This document shows, piece after piece, positions 46,278 to 55,744 of a DNA stretch of 64,000 nucleotides (the stretch's first letter is position 1; each line of letters begins with the position of its first letter). A program made the translations under genes and the position numbers. Below the pieces are notes generated by a model. That model saw only the letters and a list, made by a program, of their open reading frames with translations. It was not told where the DNA came from and did no database searches. Origin of the DNA: Sphingomonas sp. Root710 (GTDB lineage: Bacteria; Pseudomonadota; Alphaproteobacteria; Sphingomonadales; Sphingomonadaceae); assembly GCF_001429065.1 (NCBI RefSeq), contig NZ_LMIB01000001.1, forward strand, positions 1,063,933-1,127,932, in the 5' to 3' direction.

Positions 46278-47884
46278 CAGATTTTCTCCGGTCGAAGCGT
46301 TGCGATATCACCCTTGTCCCGCGCTGCCGCGGCCATAATGTCGTTCCGCCAGTTTCTGCTACGTTGATAGCTCTTGAGCGCCTGCTCCACGATCCGTTCG
46401 CGCTCAAGCGCATATTCCGCCAATTTCGCCTCGACGAGATCGTTCAATCTTTCCCGCGCTGCGACAACCGACGACTGGCTGACATCTTCCCGTTCACACA
46501 AATTATTGGCGTTCTCGACGAAAAGCCGGTGCCGCTGCGAAAGTTTATCGAGATGGCCCTGCATTGAGCCTTTGACTTCTGCCGGCGGCAACGCCGCGTC
46601 CGCCACGTCTCCGTCAAAACCGTTCTCACGAATGAACGCGGTAAACAGCCTCGCCGCACCATGTATATCGTCGATGTCATGGCTGTGCTGTTCGACGACA
46701 TTTTCATGATCCGCAACCAAGGTCTGAATAGGCACCTTACAAGCCACGATAAATCTCGGGGCTTCCTCCAGCATCTCGGCGTGGGTCTGGGCTATCTCTT
46801 TCGCATCATCCAGATCGACGGAATATTGATCCTCGAAGGAGTCCTCGGCATCGAGAAAATCGAGCATGCGCTTCCTGCCCCCAGGAAATGCGCCGCCATA
46901 TTGAAGATATTTGCGGGCGACAGCGGAGATCAGCGAACAAATACAGAGCGTGTAAGCAAAAGCGGGAAGGTCGAGCATGGCTCGCACACCGGCAAATGGA
47001 TCGCCCATTAACTCTGCGCGCGCGGTTTCGAGCGGGTGCAGGTCTCCACTTTCTCCTGCAATCCTAACGAGGCTCAGCGAAGAAACAAAAATGAACGAGA
47101 GCACGAATGCGAGGGCTATCAGCCCCAACCCCACAAGTACGCCCCCCTGCGCGATCTTGTTCGTTCGTTGAAAACCAATCCCAAAAAGCATGCCCAATAT
47201 GATTGTGGCGAGAGAGGTAAGCGATGCGATCAAAACGCCGCCTATCAATCCTGTTTGTTGGGTATCCGCCTGAAAAACGGCGTTCATCAGGAACTCTATC
47301 AGCAAAAGTACGCCGATCTGGCCAAAGACAGCGAGATCAAGGCGTTTTCCCCAATGGTAATCCTCCGGTATCTTATACCGATGGAGAAACTCTTCCAATT
47401 TAACCCGGCTTTTGACCAACTCGCTCGCCAGCGAAAGAAGGTCGGTATGGAGCTTGACCCGGCGGTCCTCCAGCTTGGTTTCAAGCGTGCTCAGGATTTC
47501 ATCCGGCTTCGCCTCATCTAGCCAAGCCGCTTCCTGTTTTAAATTATCGTCGATCTGATCGAGTGCATTATCCGCTACCCTATAGGCCTCGACAGCATGT
47601 TGGCGCAGCTGATCCGCAACGGATTCAAACAGCCTGCTCCCGGGTGTCAAAATGGCGCCGCTCTTCAATACCTGACGCGAAATATTCAGGCCGTTGTCGA
47701 TCTTATCCGCGATAGCCGAAGCGACGAAAGGCCGAGGATTTCTAGAAAAAATTCCCTTCAAAAACCACAATATTCCAGCACGGGCAGCAACAAGCGGGGT
47801 CTTTTCGTAGCGTTGCCGCGACGAACGAGCCTTAGGAGCTTCGATGAAATATTGGCCCGAATCTGGCCGCTTCCTGATCCCCAT
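46277..47884 (-). CDS. four-helix membrane protein with long helical flanks, unknown function
   Basis: From ATG 47884 the protein has 535 residues (a TTG at 47902 is possible). Residues 1-180 are charged helices with coiled-coil character (LSTLETKLEDRRVKLHTDLL). Four membrane segments lie at about 183-204, 212-237, 248-272 and 306-324, and a 200-residue helical C-terminal region follows with AARERLNDLVEAKLAEYALE. DNA is lower in GC than the neighbours: 28 of 60 bases at 47041-47100. Its stop overlaps the start of the VWA-like gene. The topology resembles membrane scaffolds or gated channels, but I recognise no family. Confidence 0.75.
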   Translation of the reverse strand: MGIRKRPDSGQYFIEAPKARSSRQRYEKTPLVAARAGILWFLKGIFSRNPRPFVASAIADKIDNGLNISRQVLKSGAILTPGSRLFESVADQLRQHAVEAYRVADNALDQIDDNLKQEAAWLDEAKPDEILSTLETKLEDRRVKLHTDLLSLASELVKSRVKLEEFLHRYKIPEDYHWGKRLDLAVFGQIGVLLLIEFLMNAVFQADTQQTGLIGGVLIASLTSLATIILGMLFGIGFQRTNKIAQGGVLVGLGLIALAFVLSFIFVSSLSLVRIAGESGDLHPLETARAELMGDPFAGVRAMLDLPAFAYTLCICSLISAVARKYLQYGGAFPGGRKRMLDFLDAEDSFEDQYSVDLDDAKEIAQTHAEMLEEAPRFIVACKVPIQTLVADHENVVEQHSHDIDDIHGAARLFTAFIRENGFDGDVADAALPPAEVKGSMQGHLDKLSQRHRLFVENANNLCEREDVSQSSVVAARERLNDLVEAKLAEYALERERIVEQALKSYQRSRNWRNDIMAAAARDKGDIATLRPEKI

Positions 47885-48129
47885 CGCGAGCCCCGCCTGC
47901 AATCATTCGATCAAGTAATGATGCCCGGGGGTTTCATGAGCGACAAGTATCAGCCGAACAACGATTGTACCAAATTGGATGCATATATGCTGGTAAATTA
48001 AATTTCCTTTACCGATCAAAATCTTCACATCTATGGTGTTATCAGCAAAACCGTAAAGTCATATAAAAGTGCATCCTGGAATAGGAGCTCAGAGTTCCTT
48101 TCACTGCGCCATCCAGGGCCGAAATACCG

Positions 48130-49023
48130 CTAGCCCCACGCTCCCTGCCGGGCGCGCTCGCGCATCATTTCGATGAACGCGCGCACCGCCGGCATCGCGG
48201 CCCGCCCGGCGTCGTACAGCAGGCTGACCGGCATCGGCGGCGGTGCGTGCTCCGCCAGAAGACGCACCAGCCGGCCGGCGGCGATCGCATCGGCCGACTG
48301 GTAGCTCAGCACATTGGCGATACCCAGCCCGGCTTCCGCCGCTGCAATCGTCGCATCGATCGTATTCACGGTCAGGCGCGGAGAGACCTCCACATCGGCA
48401 TCTCCCTTCGACCCGAAGGGCCAGGCGCTACCGACGCGCACGCCACTGCCGACAATGCAGCGGTGGCCCGCAAGATCGGCGGGGACCAGCGGAACGCCAT
48501 GCGCGGTGAGATAAGCCGGGCTGGCCACGATCGTCTGGCGCACCGATCCGATCGTCACGACGCGCAGCGCACTATCCGCCAGCGCGCCGATCCGTACCGC
48601 GACGTCGATTCCTTCTTCGACGATGCGAACGTTGCGATCGAGCAGCATCATCCGCGCGCTCAAATCCGCATGTCTATCGAGCAGCGCGCCGATCACCGGC
48701 AGGACATGCAGCCGCCCGAACATCACCGGGGCGGTCACGTACAGCTGTCCGCGGGGCGCGGATCGCCCGCCCATCACGATATGCTCGGCCTCATGCAGAT
48801 CGGCCACGATCTGCCGCGCCCGATCGAGAAAGGCCGCGCCTTCGTCGGTTAGAGACACCGCCCGGGTCGACCGATGGAACAGCGTCACGCCCAGATGCCG
48901 TTCGAGCGCCGCGACGGCGCGGGTGACGGCGGGAGGCGCCACGCCCAGTGCCCGCGCCGCCGCCGCAAAGCCGCGATGATCGGCTACTGCGACAAAGGCG
49001 GTGAGAGTCTCGAAACGGTCCAT
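48130..49023 (-). CDS. LysR-family transcriptional regulator
   Basis: A 297-residue regulator: N-terminal winged helix (DRFETLTAFVAVADHRGFAA, VAPPAVTRAVAALERHLGVT, FHRSTRAVSLTDEGAAFLD) and a substrate-binding domain of the CrgA/AaeR-like branch (PRGQLYVTAPVMFGRLHVLP). It is divergent from a PNPOx-like gene across a 45-base gap, which suggests it controls that gene and the VOC gene. Between it and the 535-residue gene (47885-48129) I see only AT-rich DNA. Confidence 0.92.
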   Translation of the reverse strand: MDRFETLTAFVAVADHRGFAAAARALGVAPPAVTRAVAALERHLGVTLFHRSTRAVSLTDEGAAFLDRARQIVADLHEAEHIVMGGRSAPRGQLYVTAPVMFGRLHVLPVIGALLDRHADLSARMMLLDRNVRIVEEGIDVAVRIGALADSALRVVTIGSVRQTIVASPAYLTAHGVPLVPADLAGHRCIVGSGVRVGSAWPFGSKGDADVEVSPRLTVNTIDATIAAAEAGLGIANVLSYQSADAIAAGRLVRLLAEHAPPPMPVSLLYDAGRAAMPAVRAFIEMMRERARQGAWG

Positions 49024-49068
49024 TATTCTCATATTTGAAATAGTGAACACGATTTCTCGGTCATTATC

Positions 49069-49707
49069 ATGGAAATGGCAACGCGCTATTTCCGCTGCAT
49101 GGCACAGACGTTCCTCCATAGGATGTTCGGACCGGGCGCCCGCGCGCTTCAGGAAGCCGCGGGATCGCGGGCTTCCTATGCGCGGATGGAGGCGCAAGCG
49201 GGCCCGATCGACATCCTCACCGCCCGCGAGCTGGATTTCATCGGCGGACGCGACAGCTTCTATATGGCGAGCGTGAGCGAAGATGGCTGGCCCTATGTCC
49301 AGCACCGCGGCGGCCCTTCAGGCTTTCTGCGGCATATTTCGGGAAATCGGATCGGCTTTGCCGACTATCGCGGCAACCGCCAATTTCTCTCCGCCGCCAA
49401 CCTGGCTGCCGACGATCGTGTCTCGCTGTTCCTGATGGACTATCCGAACCGCCGGCGGCTGAAACTGATCGGCCATGCCCATGGCAGTGACGACCCCGCC
49501 CACATCGCCGCGTTGATGACGCCGGGTTATGCCGCGGAGCCCGAACGGGCCTTCGTGATCGACGTGGTGGGCTTCGACTGGAACTGCCCGCAGCACATCA
49601 CCCCCCGCTTCACCGAAGCCGAGATAAGGCAGGGCACCCAGCCGCTTCTCGACGAACTCGCCGCATTGCGTGCCCGCATCAACGAACTGGAAGGATCGAA
49701 AGCATGA
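49069..49707 (+). CDS. pyridoxamine 5'-phosphate oxidase-family protein
   Basis: A 212-residue flavin-reductase-like split-barrel protein. LDFIGGRDSFYMASVSEDGW then PYVQHRGGPSGFLRHISGNR and IGFADYRGNRQFLSAANLAA match the FMN-binding PNPOx-like fold; a C-terminal coiled segment ends ALRARINELEGSKA. ATG 49069 gives the longest form, with ATG 49078 and 49099 as alternatives. It probably acts on a small molecule with FMN or F420-like cofactors. The stop overlaps the VOC gene start. Confidence 0.85.
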   Translation: MEMATRYFRCMAQTFLHRMFGPGARALQEAAGSRASYARMEAQAGPIDILTARELDFIGGRDSFYMASVSEDGWPYVQHRGGPSGFLRHISGNRIGFADYRGNRQFLSAANLAADDRVSLFLMDYPNRRRLKLIGHAHGSDDPAHIAALMTPGYAAEPERAFVIDVVGFDWNCPQHITPRFTEAEIRQGTQPLLDELAALRARINELEGSKA

Positions 49708-50114
49708 CCGGGAAACTCACCCGAGGCGTCCACCATATCGGCCTCACCGTCCCCGACATCGACCAGGCCCGCGGCTTTTTCTGCGGCGTGCTCGGTTTCG
49801 AAGAGGTCGGCGGGGTCCCCGACTATCCGTCGATCTTCGTGTCCGATGGCTCGGTCCTGCTGACGCTGTGGCGCGCCGCCGACCCGCGCACCGCGCGGGC
49901 CTTCGACCGGCGCGTCAATATCGGCCTCCATCACCTGTCGCTGGCAGTGGCGGACGACGCCGCGCTGGACGCTGTCTGGGCCAGGGTGAGCGCGCATCCC
50001 GAGGTCGTCATCGATTCCGCGCCGGGGCCGATCCGCCCCGGGTCGGCGACACGCCATTTCCTGGTGTTCATTCCCGGCGGAATCCGGCTGGAGTTCGCGA
50101 CACCGTTCAGCTGA
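49704..50114 (+). CDS. VOC-superfamily (glyoxalase/dioxygenase-like) protein
   Basis: A 136-residue two-module VOC protein: GVHHIGLTVPDIDQARGFFC, GVLGFEEVGGVPDYPSIFVS, then NIGLHHLSLAVADDAALDAV and a C-terminal FIPGGIRLEFATPFS. The two His and Glu positions for metal binding are present (HHIG, HHLS, RLEF). Function could be isomerase, dioxygenase or resistance. It is translated with the PNPOx-like gene (ATGA overlap). Confidence 0.86.
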   Translation: MTGKLTRGVHHIGLTVPDIDQARGFFCGVLGFEEVGGVPDYPSIFVSDGSVLLTLWRAADPRTARAFDRRVNIGLHHLSLAVADDAALDAVWARVSAHPEVVIDSAPGPIRPGSATRHFLVFIPGGIRLEFATPFS

Positions 50115-50144
50115 CGTCCGGAATGTCCGACCCGAGCACGCGTC

Positions 50145-51260
50145 TCAGCAAGCGTCGAAGCGGCGGACGGTAGCCATCAGATGGTTCAACCTGTGTTCCC
50201 GCCCGCTCTCAGACGATGTGGCTCCCATGCCGGCCCTGATCTGCGCGGGTGAAAAGCCGGTTGCGCTTCTCATGAAGCGGCGAAAGGATCGCGCGTCCGA
50301 AAAGCCGAGGTCTTCGGCAACGTCCTCGGTATGCGCGATACCATATTGCAGCCGCGCGACGGCGAGATCGGACAGGCAGGATCGGCGAAGCTGCTGGAAG
50401 TTTACGCCTTCGCGCCGCAAGGCGCGCCACAAGGACATTGGCGACATGTCGAGACGGGACGAAATCGTCTCGACCGAACTCGTCGGATCGTCGGCCAGAA
50501 TCGAGCGGACCAACGCGGCCGTGGCGACACTATCCTTTGGCAGAAACGAGGCGCTGTCCTCATTCCACACATTCCCAAGGCTGAACCGGATCGCATCGGA
50601 AATCGGTCGTTCCGAATTGCGCGCCCGCACCGGCCAACCGAGGCAGCTGCGCGGGAAGTGTATCGCCGTCACGCTATCCAACTTGGCATAGCTGCGAATG
50701 AAATAGCGGCGGTCGTCGATCAGCGCTGGATGATCGCGACAGACGGTGGAGAGCCACAGCAGCGGCACGGTCCGGCCCGCATACCAGCACAAGCACATGT
50801 GGAAGGCGACGATCAGCACCTCTTCCGCCGGAAGGGAGTCCGTCATACCTGCCGCATCGATCTGTACGGATAGGCTCGCGACCTCACCGACAGCCTCCAG
50901 CTTCCAGCGAAAGCCGCCGTGGAACATTTCGAAGAAGCGCATCATCTGTTTGAGCGCATCCTCCAGATGCGAAAAGCCGAGCATGATGCGCGCGCCCGTC
51001 GCGAAGGTTCCGACGGGCAGCCGCTGCTTGGTGAGGGCGTGAAATTCGTCGTCGGCGAGCGAGGCGATGTTGAGACACAACAGGCACAGCTGTTCGGGGT
51101 CTATCGGTCTTACGAGGTGCCCCCGCTCATCGAGAAAAATGCCGACATTCTCGAGCATCGCCGAACATGCTTCGTCGTCGGCATAGGACCAGGCGCAATG
51201 CCGCTTGATCCATGCGACCACGGGGTCGCCCGTCAATCCTTCTTCGCCAAGGCTCGGCAT
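50145..51260 (-). CDS. AraC-family transcriptional regulator
   Basis: A 371-residue regulator with an N-terminal ligand-binding arabinose_bd-type domain (IDPEQLCLLCLNIASLADDE, HLEDALKQMMRFFEMFHGGF) and a C-terminal double helix-turn-helix (SSRLDMSPMSLWRALRREGV, VAEDLGFSDARSFRRFMRSA, TGFSPAQIRAG). It is divergent from the TonB-dependent receptor gene and probably regulates it together with the esterase. The intergenic 51261-51469 carries the receptor ribosome site GGAGGGG. Confidence 0.9.
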   Translation of the reverse strand: MPSLGEEGLTGDPVVAWIKRHCAWSYADDEACSAMLENVGIFLDERGHLVRPIDPEQLCLLCLNIASLADDEFHALTKQRLPVGTFATGARIMLGFSHLEDALKQMMRFFEMFHGGFRWKLEAVGEVASLSVQIDAAGMTDSLPAEEVLIVAFHMCLCWYAGRTVPLLWLSTVCRDHPALIDDRRYFIRSYAKLDSVTAIHFPRSCLGWPVRARNSERPISDAIRFSLGNVWNEDSASFLPKDSVATAALVRSILADDPTSSVETISSRLDMSPMSLWRALRREGVNFQQLRRSCLSDLAVARLQYGIAHTEDVAEDLGFSDARSFRRFMRSATGFSPAQIRAGMGATSSESGREHRLNHLMATVRRFDAC

Positions 51261-51469
51261 GGCCTATCCACTCCCCGATGGCGGCCAACTAAGACCCTAT
51301 TCGAGAGGCCGGTCAAGGTTTCTCACTAGCGTTCGTCGAGCGGATCGAGAACGTTGCCGATGGTGCAAACTTTGGTCCTCCCCCCGCTGCAATCTCCCGT
51401 CCTTTTCTTCGTCGAACGGAAGATTAGCACAGCCGACGAGTACGAAGCCGTACCGACGGAGGGGACATC

Positions 51470-53641
51470 ATGACTATCAAATCCTGCATCTGGACGCCCG
51501 CCCTTGCGGCATTGAGCATCGGTATCGCCAGCCAGGCGAGCGCGCAGGCCGCCGCGACCGCAGAGTCCAACGAAGAGATCATCGTCACGGCGTCGCGGCG
51601 GGCGGAGTCGATCCGCGAAACGCCGACGGCGGTCTCCGCCTATCTGGGCAAGCGCCTTCAGGAAGCGCAGATCAGCTCGCTGAGCGAATTGGTCACGACC
51701 AGCCCGAACATCCAGATCAGCACCTATGGCAGCAATTCCAACATCGCGATCCGCGGTATTGGCAACACGCAGCTGGTGGCGGGCGCCGACCCCGGCGTCG
51801 CGCTACATGTCGATGGCGTCTATCTGGCCCAGTCTTCGCTGGCGACCGCGACCTTTCTCGACGTCAACCGGGTCGAGATCCTGCGCGGGCCACAGGGAAC
51901 GCTGTTCGGGCGGAACGCGACCGGCGGCGCGATCAACATCATCCCTAACCGGCCGACGGCGGCGCTATCCGCCGGGCTTGACGTGTCGGGCGGTATCGAC
52001 CCGGGGCTGATCAGGAGCTCGGCCTATATCAGTGGCCCGCTGGATGAAGCGGGCAGCCTGCGCGCACGGCTTGCGGTCCAGCAGAAATATGGCCGGGGCT
52101 TCACCAAGAACCTGGTTGCGAACGGCCCCGACCGTCTCGATGGCGAGAAGACCTATTCCGGCCGGGCGCAACTCGAATGGCTGGCATCCGACCGCTTCAC
52201 TGCGCGCGTTTCGCTCGAATATCAGAAGGAGGATGACAACGGTCAGGGCTTCTTCTTCTTCGGCACCCCCGATCCGTCGATCCCCCTGCCCGCCGCCATC
52301 CAAAGCGCTGCGACCGGAGATCCGAAGAAGCGGGAGACCTATGCGAACCAGGGCAAACGCGAACTCGAGTCCAAGTCAATCCGGACCGAGGGCGAACTGC
52401 AACTGGGCGGCGGCAGCTTGCGCGCGGTCTATTCGTTCATGCGATCGTCGATTTTCCAGAATCTCGATGGCGATGCAACGCCGGTCAACTTCACCAACAC
52501 CATGTTCGACCAGAGCGCGGACCAGAATTATGCTGAATTGCTTTACGCCTCGGACAGTTCGAAACCGCTAAGCGTAGTGCTGGGCGCGAACCTGTTTTCG
52601 GAGGATTTCACCCAGGATCTTGCGGTTCCGATAAGTTTCCTTCCGATACCAGTGCTGATCGCAGCGGAGATCAAGACGCGCTCCTACGCATTGTTTGCGC
52701 ACGGGCAATATGCGTTCAGCCCAAGCGCCCGGCTGTTTGCCGGTTTGCGCTACAGCAACGATCGCAAGCGGATCCAGGAATCCAACAGTTTCATCGGGGC
52801 CGGCGGGCAGCGCGCCAAATGGGATCGCGTGACCTATGAAGCCGGCGCGTCCGCCGATCTGGCCGAACGAGTCACCGGCTATGTCAAATATGCGACCGGC
52901 TACAAAGGCGGCGGATTTTCGGCTGGCGGCTTGGCTCCATCCTTCAACCCCGAAACCAATTCCAGCATCGAGCTCGGCCTGAAGGGAACCTATCTCGACG
53001 GCATGCTCGATGCGAACCTCGCCGCCTTCCATATGAAATATAAGAACCTGCAGGTCAGCCAGGTGATCGGCGTAGTGTCGAGCGTGGTGAACGCCGCGCG
53101 CGCGACGATCGACGGTCTCGAACTGGAAATGACTCTGCGCCCCATGGCCAATCTGCGGCTGGAGTTCGCCGGAGCCTGGCTTCATGCGCGGTTCGACGAG
53201 TTCTTCACGCAGGACTCGGCGCGGCCGTCTTTCACGCCCGATTGTGAGACGCGCGGCGGCGTGCCGGTCTGCGGCATACAGCTGGCGGGCAACCGCCTTC
53301 CCCAAGCGCCTCGTTTCTCCGCCAGCCCGGCGATCTATTATGATCTGCCGCTGAAGGGCGGGGCGATCACGCTCGGCGCCCGATATGACTGGAAGAGCCG
53401 CTTCTACTTCACCGAGTTCAATATTCCGGTGACCGCTCAGAAGGCCGCGGGAACGCTGGATCTGTCGATCGCCTATAAGTCGGAAGATGCGCGCTGGTCG
53501 GCGAGCCTGTTCGCCCGCAATGTCACCGACGAAACGATCAAGGCCCAAGCCTATGTCAACTCGGCGCTGCTCGGATCGCTCGCGCTCGGCCAGCTTCAGC
53601 CTGGCCGCCAGATCGGCGCTTCTTTCGGCTACCGCTTCTAG
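51470..53641 (+). CDS. TonB-dependent outer-membrane receptor
   Basis: A 723-residue receptor: signal peptide (ALAALSIGIASQASAQ), TonB box-like EEIIVTASRRAESIRET, plug domain (SPNIQISTYGSNSNIAIRGI, VDGVYLAQSS, VEILRGPQGTLFGRNATGGA) and a C-terminal barrel ending LGQLQPGRQIGASFGYRF with terminal aromatic F. The barrel KYATGYKGGGFSAGG is typical of sphingomonad receptors for non-siderophore organic substrates. With the esterase downstream it may import an ester or other complex substrate. Confidence 0.94.
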   Translation: MTIKSCIWTPALAALSIGIASQASAQAAATAESNEEIIVTASRRAESIRETPTAVSAYLGKRLQEAQISSLSELVTTSPNIQISTYGSNSNIAIRGIGNTQLVAGADPGVALHVDGVYLAQSSLATATFLDVNRVEILRGPQGTLFGRNATGGAINIIPNRPTAALSAGLDVSGGIDPGLIRSSAYISGPLDEAGSLRARLAVQQKYGRGFTKNLVANGPDRLDGEKTYSGRAQLEWLASDRFTARVSLEYQKEDDNGQGFFFFGTPDPSIPLPAAIQSAATGDPKKRETYANQGKRELESKSIRTEGELQLGGGSLRAVYSFMRSSIFQNLDGDATPVNFTNTMFDQSADQNYAELLYASDSSKPLSVVLGANLFSEDFTQDLAVPISFLPIPVLIAAEIKTRSYALFAHGQYAFSPSARLFAGLRYSNDRKRIQESNSFIGAGGQRAKWDRVTYEAGASADLAERVTGYVKYATGYKGGGFSAGGLAPSFNPETNSSIELGLKGTYLDGMLDANLAAFHMKYKNLQVSQVIGVVSSVVNAARATIDGLELEMTLRPMANLRLEFAGAWLHARFDEFFTQDSARPSFTPDCETRGGVPVCGIQLAGNRLPQAPRFSASPAIYYDLPLKGGAITLGARYDWKSRFYFTEFNIPVTAQKAAGTLDLSIAYKSEDARWSASLFARNVTDETIKAQAYVNSALLGSLALGQLQPGRQIGASFGYRF

Positions 53642-53732
53642 GCCATTTCTGTCCGCCATGCCCGCATATGGCATGGCGGACAGACCGGTCCGACGCATTG
53701 CCTGCCTCGCTCGCGATATCCATGGAGCGTTC

Positions 53733-55286
53733 ATGCCCGCTCATCCGATAGTAGAAACCGATGCCGGCATTTTCGCAGGACGGCGCGACGGCGATGTCCT
53801 GTCGTTCCGAGGCATTCCCTATGCCGCGCCGCCGGTCGGGGAATTACGGTGGCGGCCGCCCGTGCGATTGGCTCGTCTGGATGAAATCCAGGATGCGGCC
53901 GGCTTCGGCCCCGCATGCTGGCAGCGTCCGCCGACGCCGGGCAGTGTCTATGGCCAGATATTCGAGGCGATGGACGAGGACTGCCTGACGCTCAACATCT
54001 GGGCGAAGGAAGGCCTTGCCGATGCGCCGGTCTATGTCTGGATCCACGGCGGGGCGCTCGCGACCGGCGGCAGCGGTGATCCCATGCTTGACGGCGCGGC
54101 GATGGCGCAGCGCGGCGTGGTGGTCGTGACGATCAACTATCGTCTGGGCGTGTTCGGTTTCCTGGCGCATCCAGAGCTCAGCGCGGAAAATAGCGACGCC
54201 GTATCAGGCAATTACGGCCTGCTTGACCAGATCGAGGCGCTGAAGTGGATAAGCTGGAACATCATGGCCTTTGGAGGCGATCCGAACAACATAACGATTG
54301 CCGGGGAATCGGCGGGGGCGCTCAGCGTCCTGTTCCTGATGGCCTCGCCTGCCGCACGCGGGCTGTTTCACCGCGCCATCGCGCAAAGCGCCTATATGAT
54401 CTCGATGCCCTCGCTGCGCGGACGGCGGCATGGCCATGAGCCCGCCGAGGACATCGGTGCAGCGCTGATGCGCGCACTACACTGCCGTAGTATCGCCGAC
54501 ATGCGAGCGATAGATGCGGGAGCCCTGACATCGGCGGCTTTTGCCGCGGGCTATGCGCCATGGCCGACCATCGACGGCGGTGTCGTGCCCGGGCAGCTGG
54601 TCGATATATTCGAGCGGGGCGAGCAGGCATTGGTACCGCTGCTCGCCGGGTTCAACCGGGGGGAAATATTGTCGATCCGCTTCCTGGTGCCCGCCGCCCC
54701 GGACAGCGCAACCGCCTATGAGAGCATGATCCGCGCTCGATATGGCGATCTCGCAGATGCCTTCCTCCAGCTATATCCCGCCTGTGATCTGGAGCAGAGC
54801 ATGACCGACGCGACGCGCGACGCGATGTATGGCTGGACGGCGTTCAACGTGGTGGCCCGTCAACGCGCGGCAGGTCAACCGGCCTTCCTCTATTTTTTCG
54901 ATCATAGCACAGCGGCGGCCCGCAAAAGAGGCCTGCACGCATTCCATGCCTCGGAGATTCCCTATGTGTTCGGCACGCTGGCGGACACCCCGTCGAACTG
55001 GCCTCAAATCCCCGCCACGCCGCTCGAACGGAAACTGTCGGAGCAGATGATGGATTATTGGGCGTCCTTCGCACGCTGCGGAAAGCCCGAGGCGGCCGGT
55101 GCACCGACATGGTCCCCCTATGACGATTCCGGTTTCTACATGGCGTTCGAAGCAGGCTCGCACCCTCGCCACGGTCTGCTGCCGGACATGTATGCGCTGC
55201 ATGACGAGATCGTCCGGCGCAGGCGCGCTAATGGTAAGCTGCCATGGAACTGGAACACGGGAATCGCCGCACCGAAATCGGGTTAA
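53733..55286 (+). CDS. type-B carboxylesterase/lipase family protein
   Basis: A 517-residue alpha/beta hydrolase. The start at 53733 has GGAG at good spacing. Motifs: SFRGIPYAAPPVGELRWRPP, EDCLTLNIWA, oxyanion-loop HGGALATGGSG, catalytic Ser in GESAGALSVLFLMA, and HASEIPYVFGTL with the catalytic His. No signal peptide is seen, so it probably acts in the cytoplasm. It follows the receptor by 91 bases. Type-B esterases hydrolyse esters of xenobiotics, mycotoxins or drugs; this substrate is unknown. Its stop overlaps the convergent GreA/B-like gene by three bases. Confidence 0.92.
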   Translation: MPAHPIVETDAGIFAGRRDGDVLSFRGIPYAAPPVGELRWRPPVRLARLDEIQDAAGFGPACWQRPPTPGSVYGQIFEAMDEDCLTLNIWAKEGLADAPVYVWIHGGALATGGSGDPMLDGAAMAQRGVVVVTINYRLGVFGFLAHPELSAENSDAVSGNYGLLDQIEALKWISWNIMAFGGDPNNITIAGESAGALSVLFLMASPAARGLFHRAIAQSAYMISMPSLRGRRHGHEPAEDIGAALMRALHCRSIADMRAIDAGALTSAAFAAGYAPWPTIDGGVVPGQLVDIFERGEQALVPLLAGFNRGEILSIRFLVPAAPDSATAYESMIRARYGDLADAFLQLYPACDLEQSMTDATRDAMYGWTAFNVVARQRAAGQPAFLYFFDHSTAAARKRGLHAFHASEIPYVFGTLADTPSNWPQIPATPLERKLSEQMMDYWASFARCGKPEAAGAPTWSPYDDSGFYMAFEAGSHPRHGLLPDMYALHDEIVRRRRANGKLPWNWNTGIAAPKSG

Positions 55287-55744
55287 AGGCGCGCGACCAA
55301 CATCACCTCGATCGCATCGGACTTGCCCGCGAAATCAGCAAAGTCACCTTCACCGGCTCCGATCAGCGCGCGCGCGATGGGAGAAGAGAAGGAGATCAGC
55401 CCAGCCGCAGGGTCGGCCTCGTCGTCGCCGACGATCGATACCTCGGCGGCCTTGCCGTTGAGGCGGTAGCGGACGCGGGTGCCGAAGGCGGCTTCGTCGC
55501 CCGCGGCGGGCAGCTGCACCTCCATCGTCGCATGGCGGGTCGCCCAGTAACGCAGGTCGCGCTTCAGCGACTTGAGATCTTCCTCGGTGCCGCCTTTGTC
55601 GATCGCGGCTTCGAGCTCAGCGATCTTCGCCTTGATCAGGGTCGCGCCCCGTTCGGTGACGAGGTTGGGACCGGGCGGGATCGGCAGCTCGAACTTCGGC
55701 TCGAGATGCTCATCATCGCTTTCCCGGCGGAAGGCAACGCTCAT
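55283..55744 (-). CDS. GreA/GreB-family transcription elongation factor homologue
   Basis: A 153-residue protein from ATG 55744. It has an N-terminal coiled coil (KAKIAELEAAIDKGGTEEDL, KSLKRDLRYWATRHATMEV) and a C-terminal FKBP-like domain (RVRYRLNGKAAEVSIVGDDE, ISFSSPIARALIGAGEGDFA), as in GreA/GreB. In characterised members this domain enters the RNA polymerase secondary channel. The start overlaps the DUF1365 stop (ATGA), linking it to the lipid-modification operon. Confidence 0.85.
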   Translation of the reverse strand: MSVAFRRESDDEHLEPKFELPIPPGPNLVTERGATLIKAKIAELEAAIDKGGTEEDLKSLKRDLRYWATRHATMEVQLPAAGDEAAFGTRVRYRLNGKAAEVSIVGDDEADPAAGLISFSSPIARALIGAGEGDFADFAGKSDAIEVMLVARL

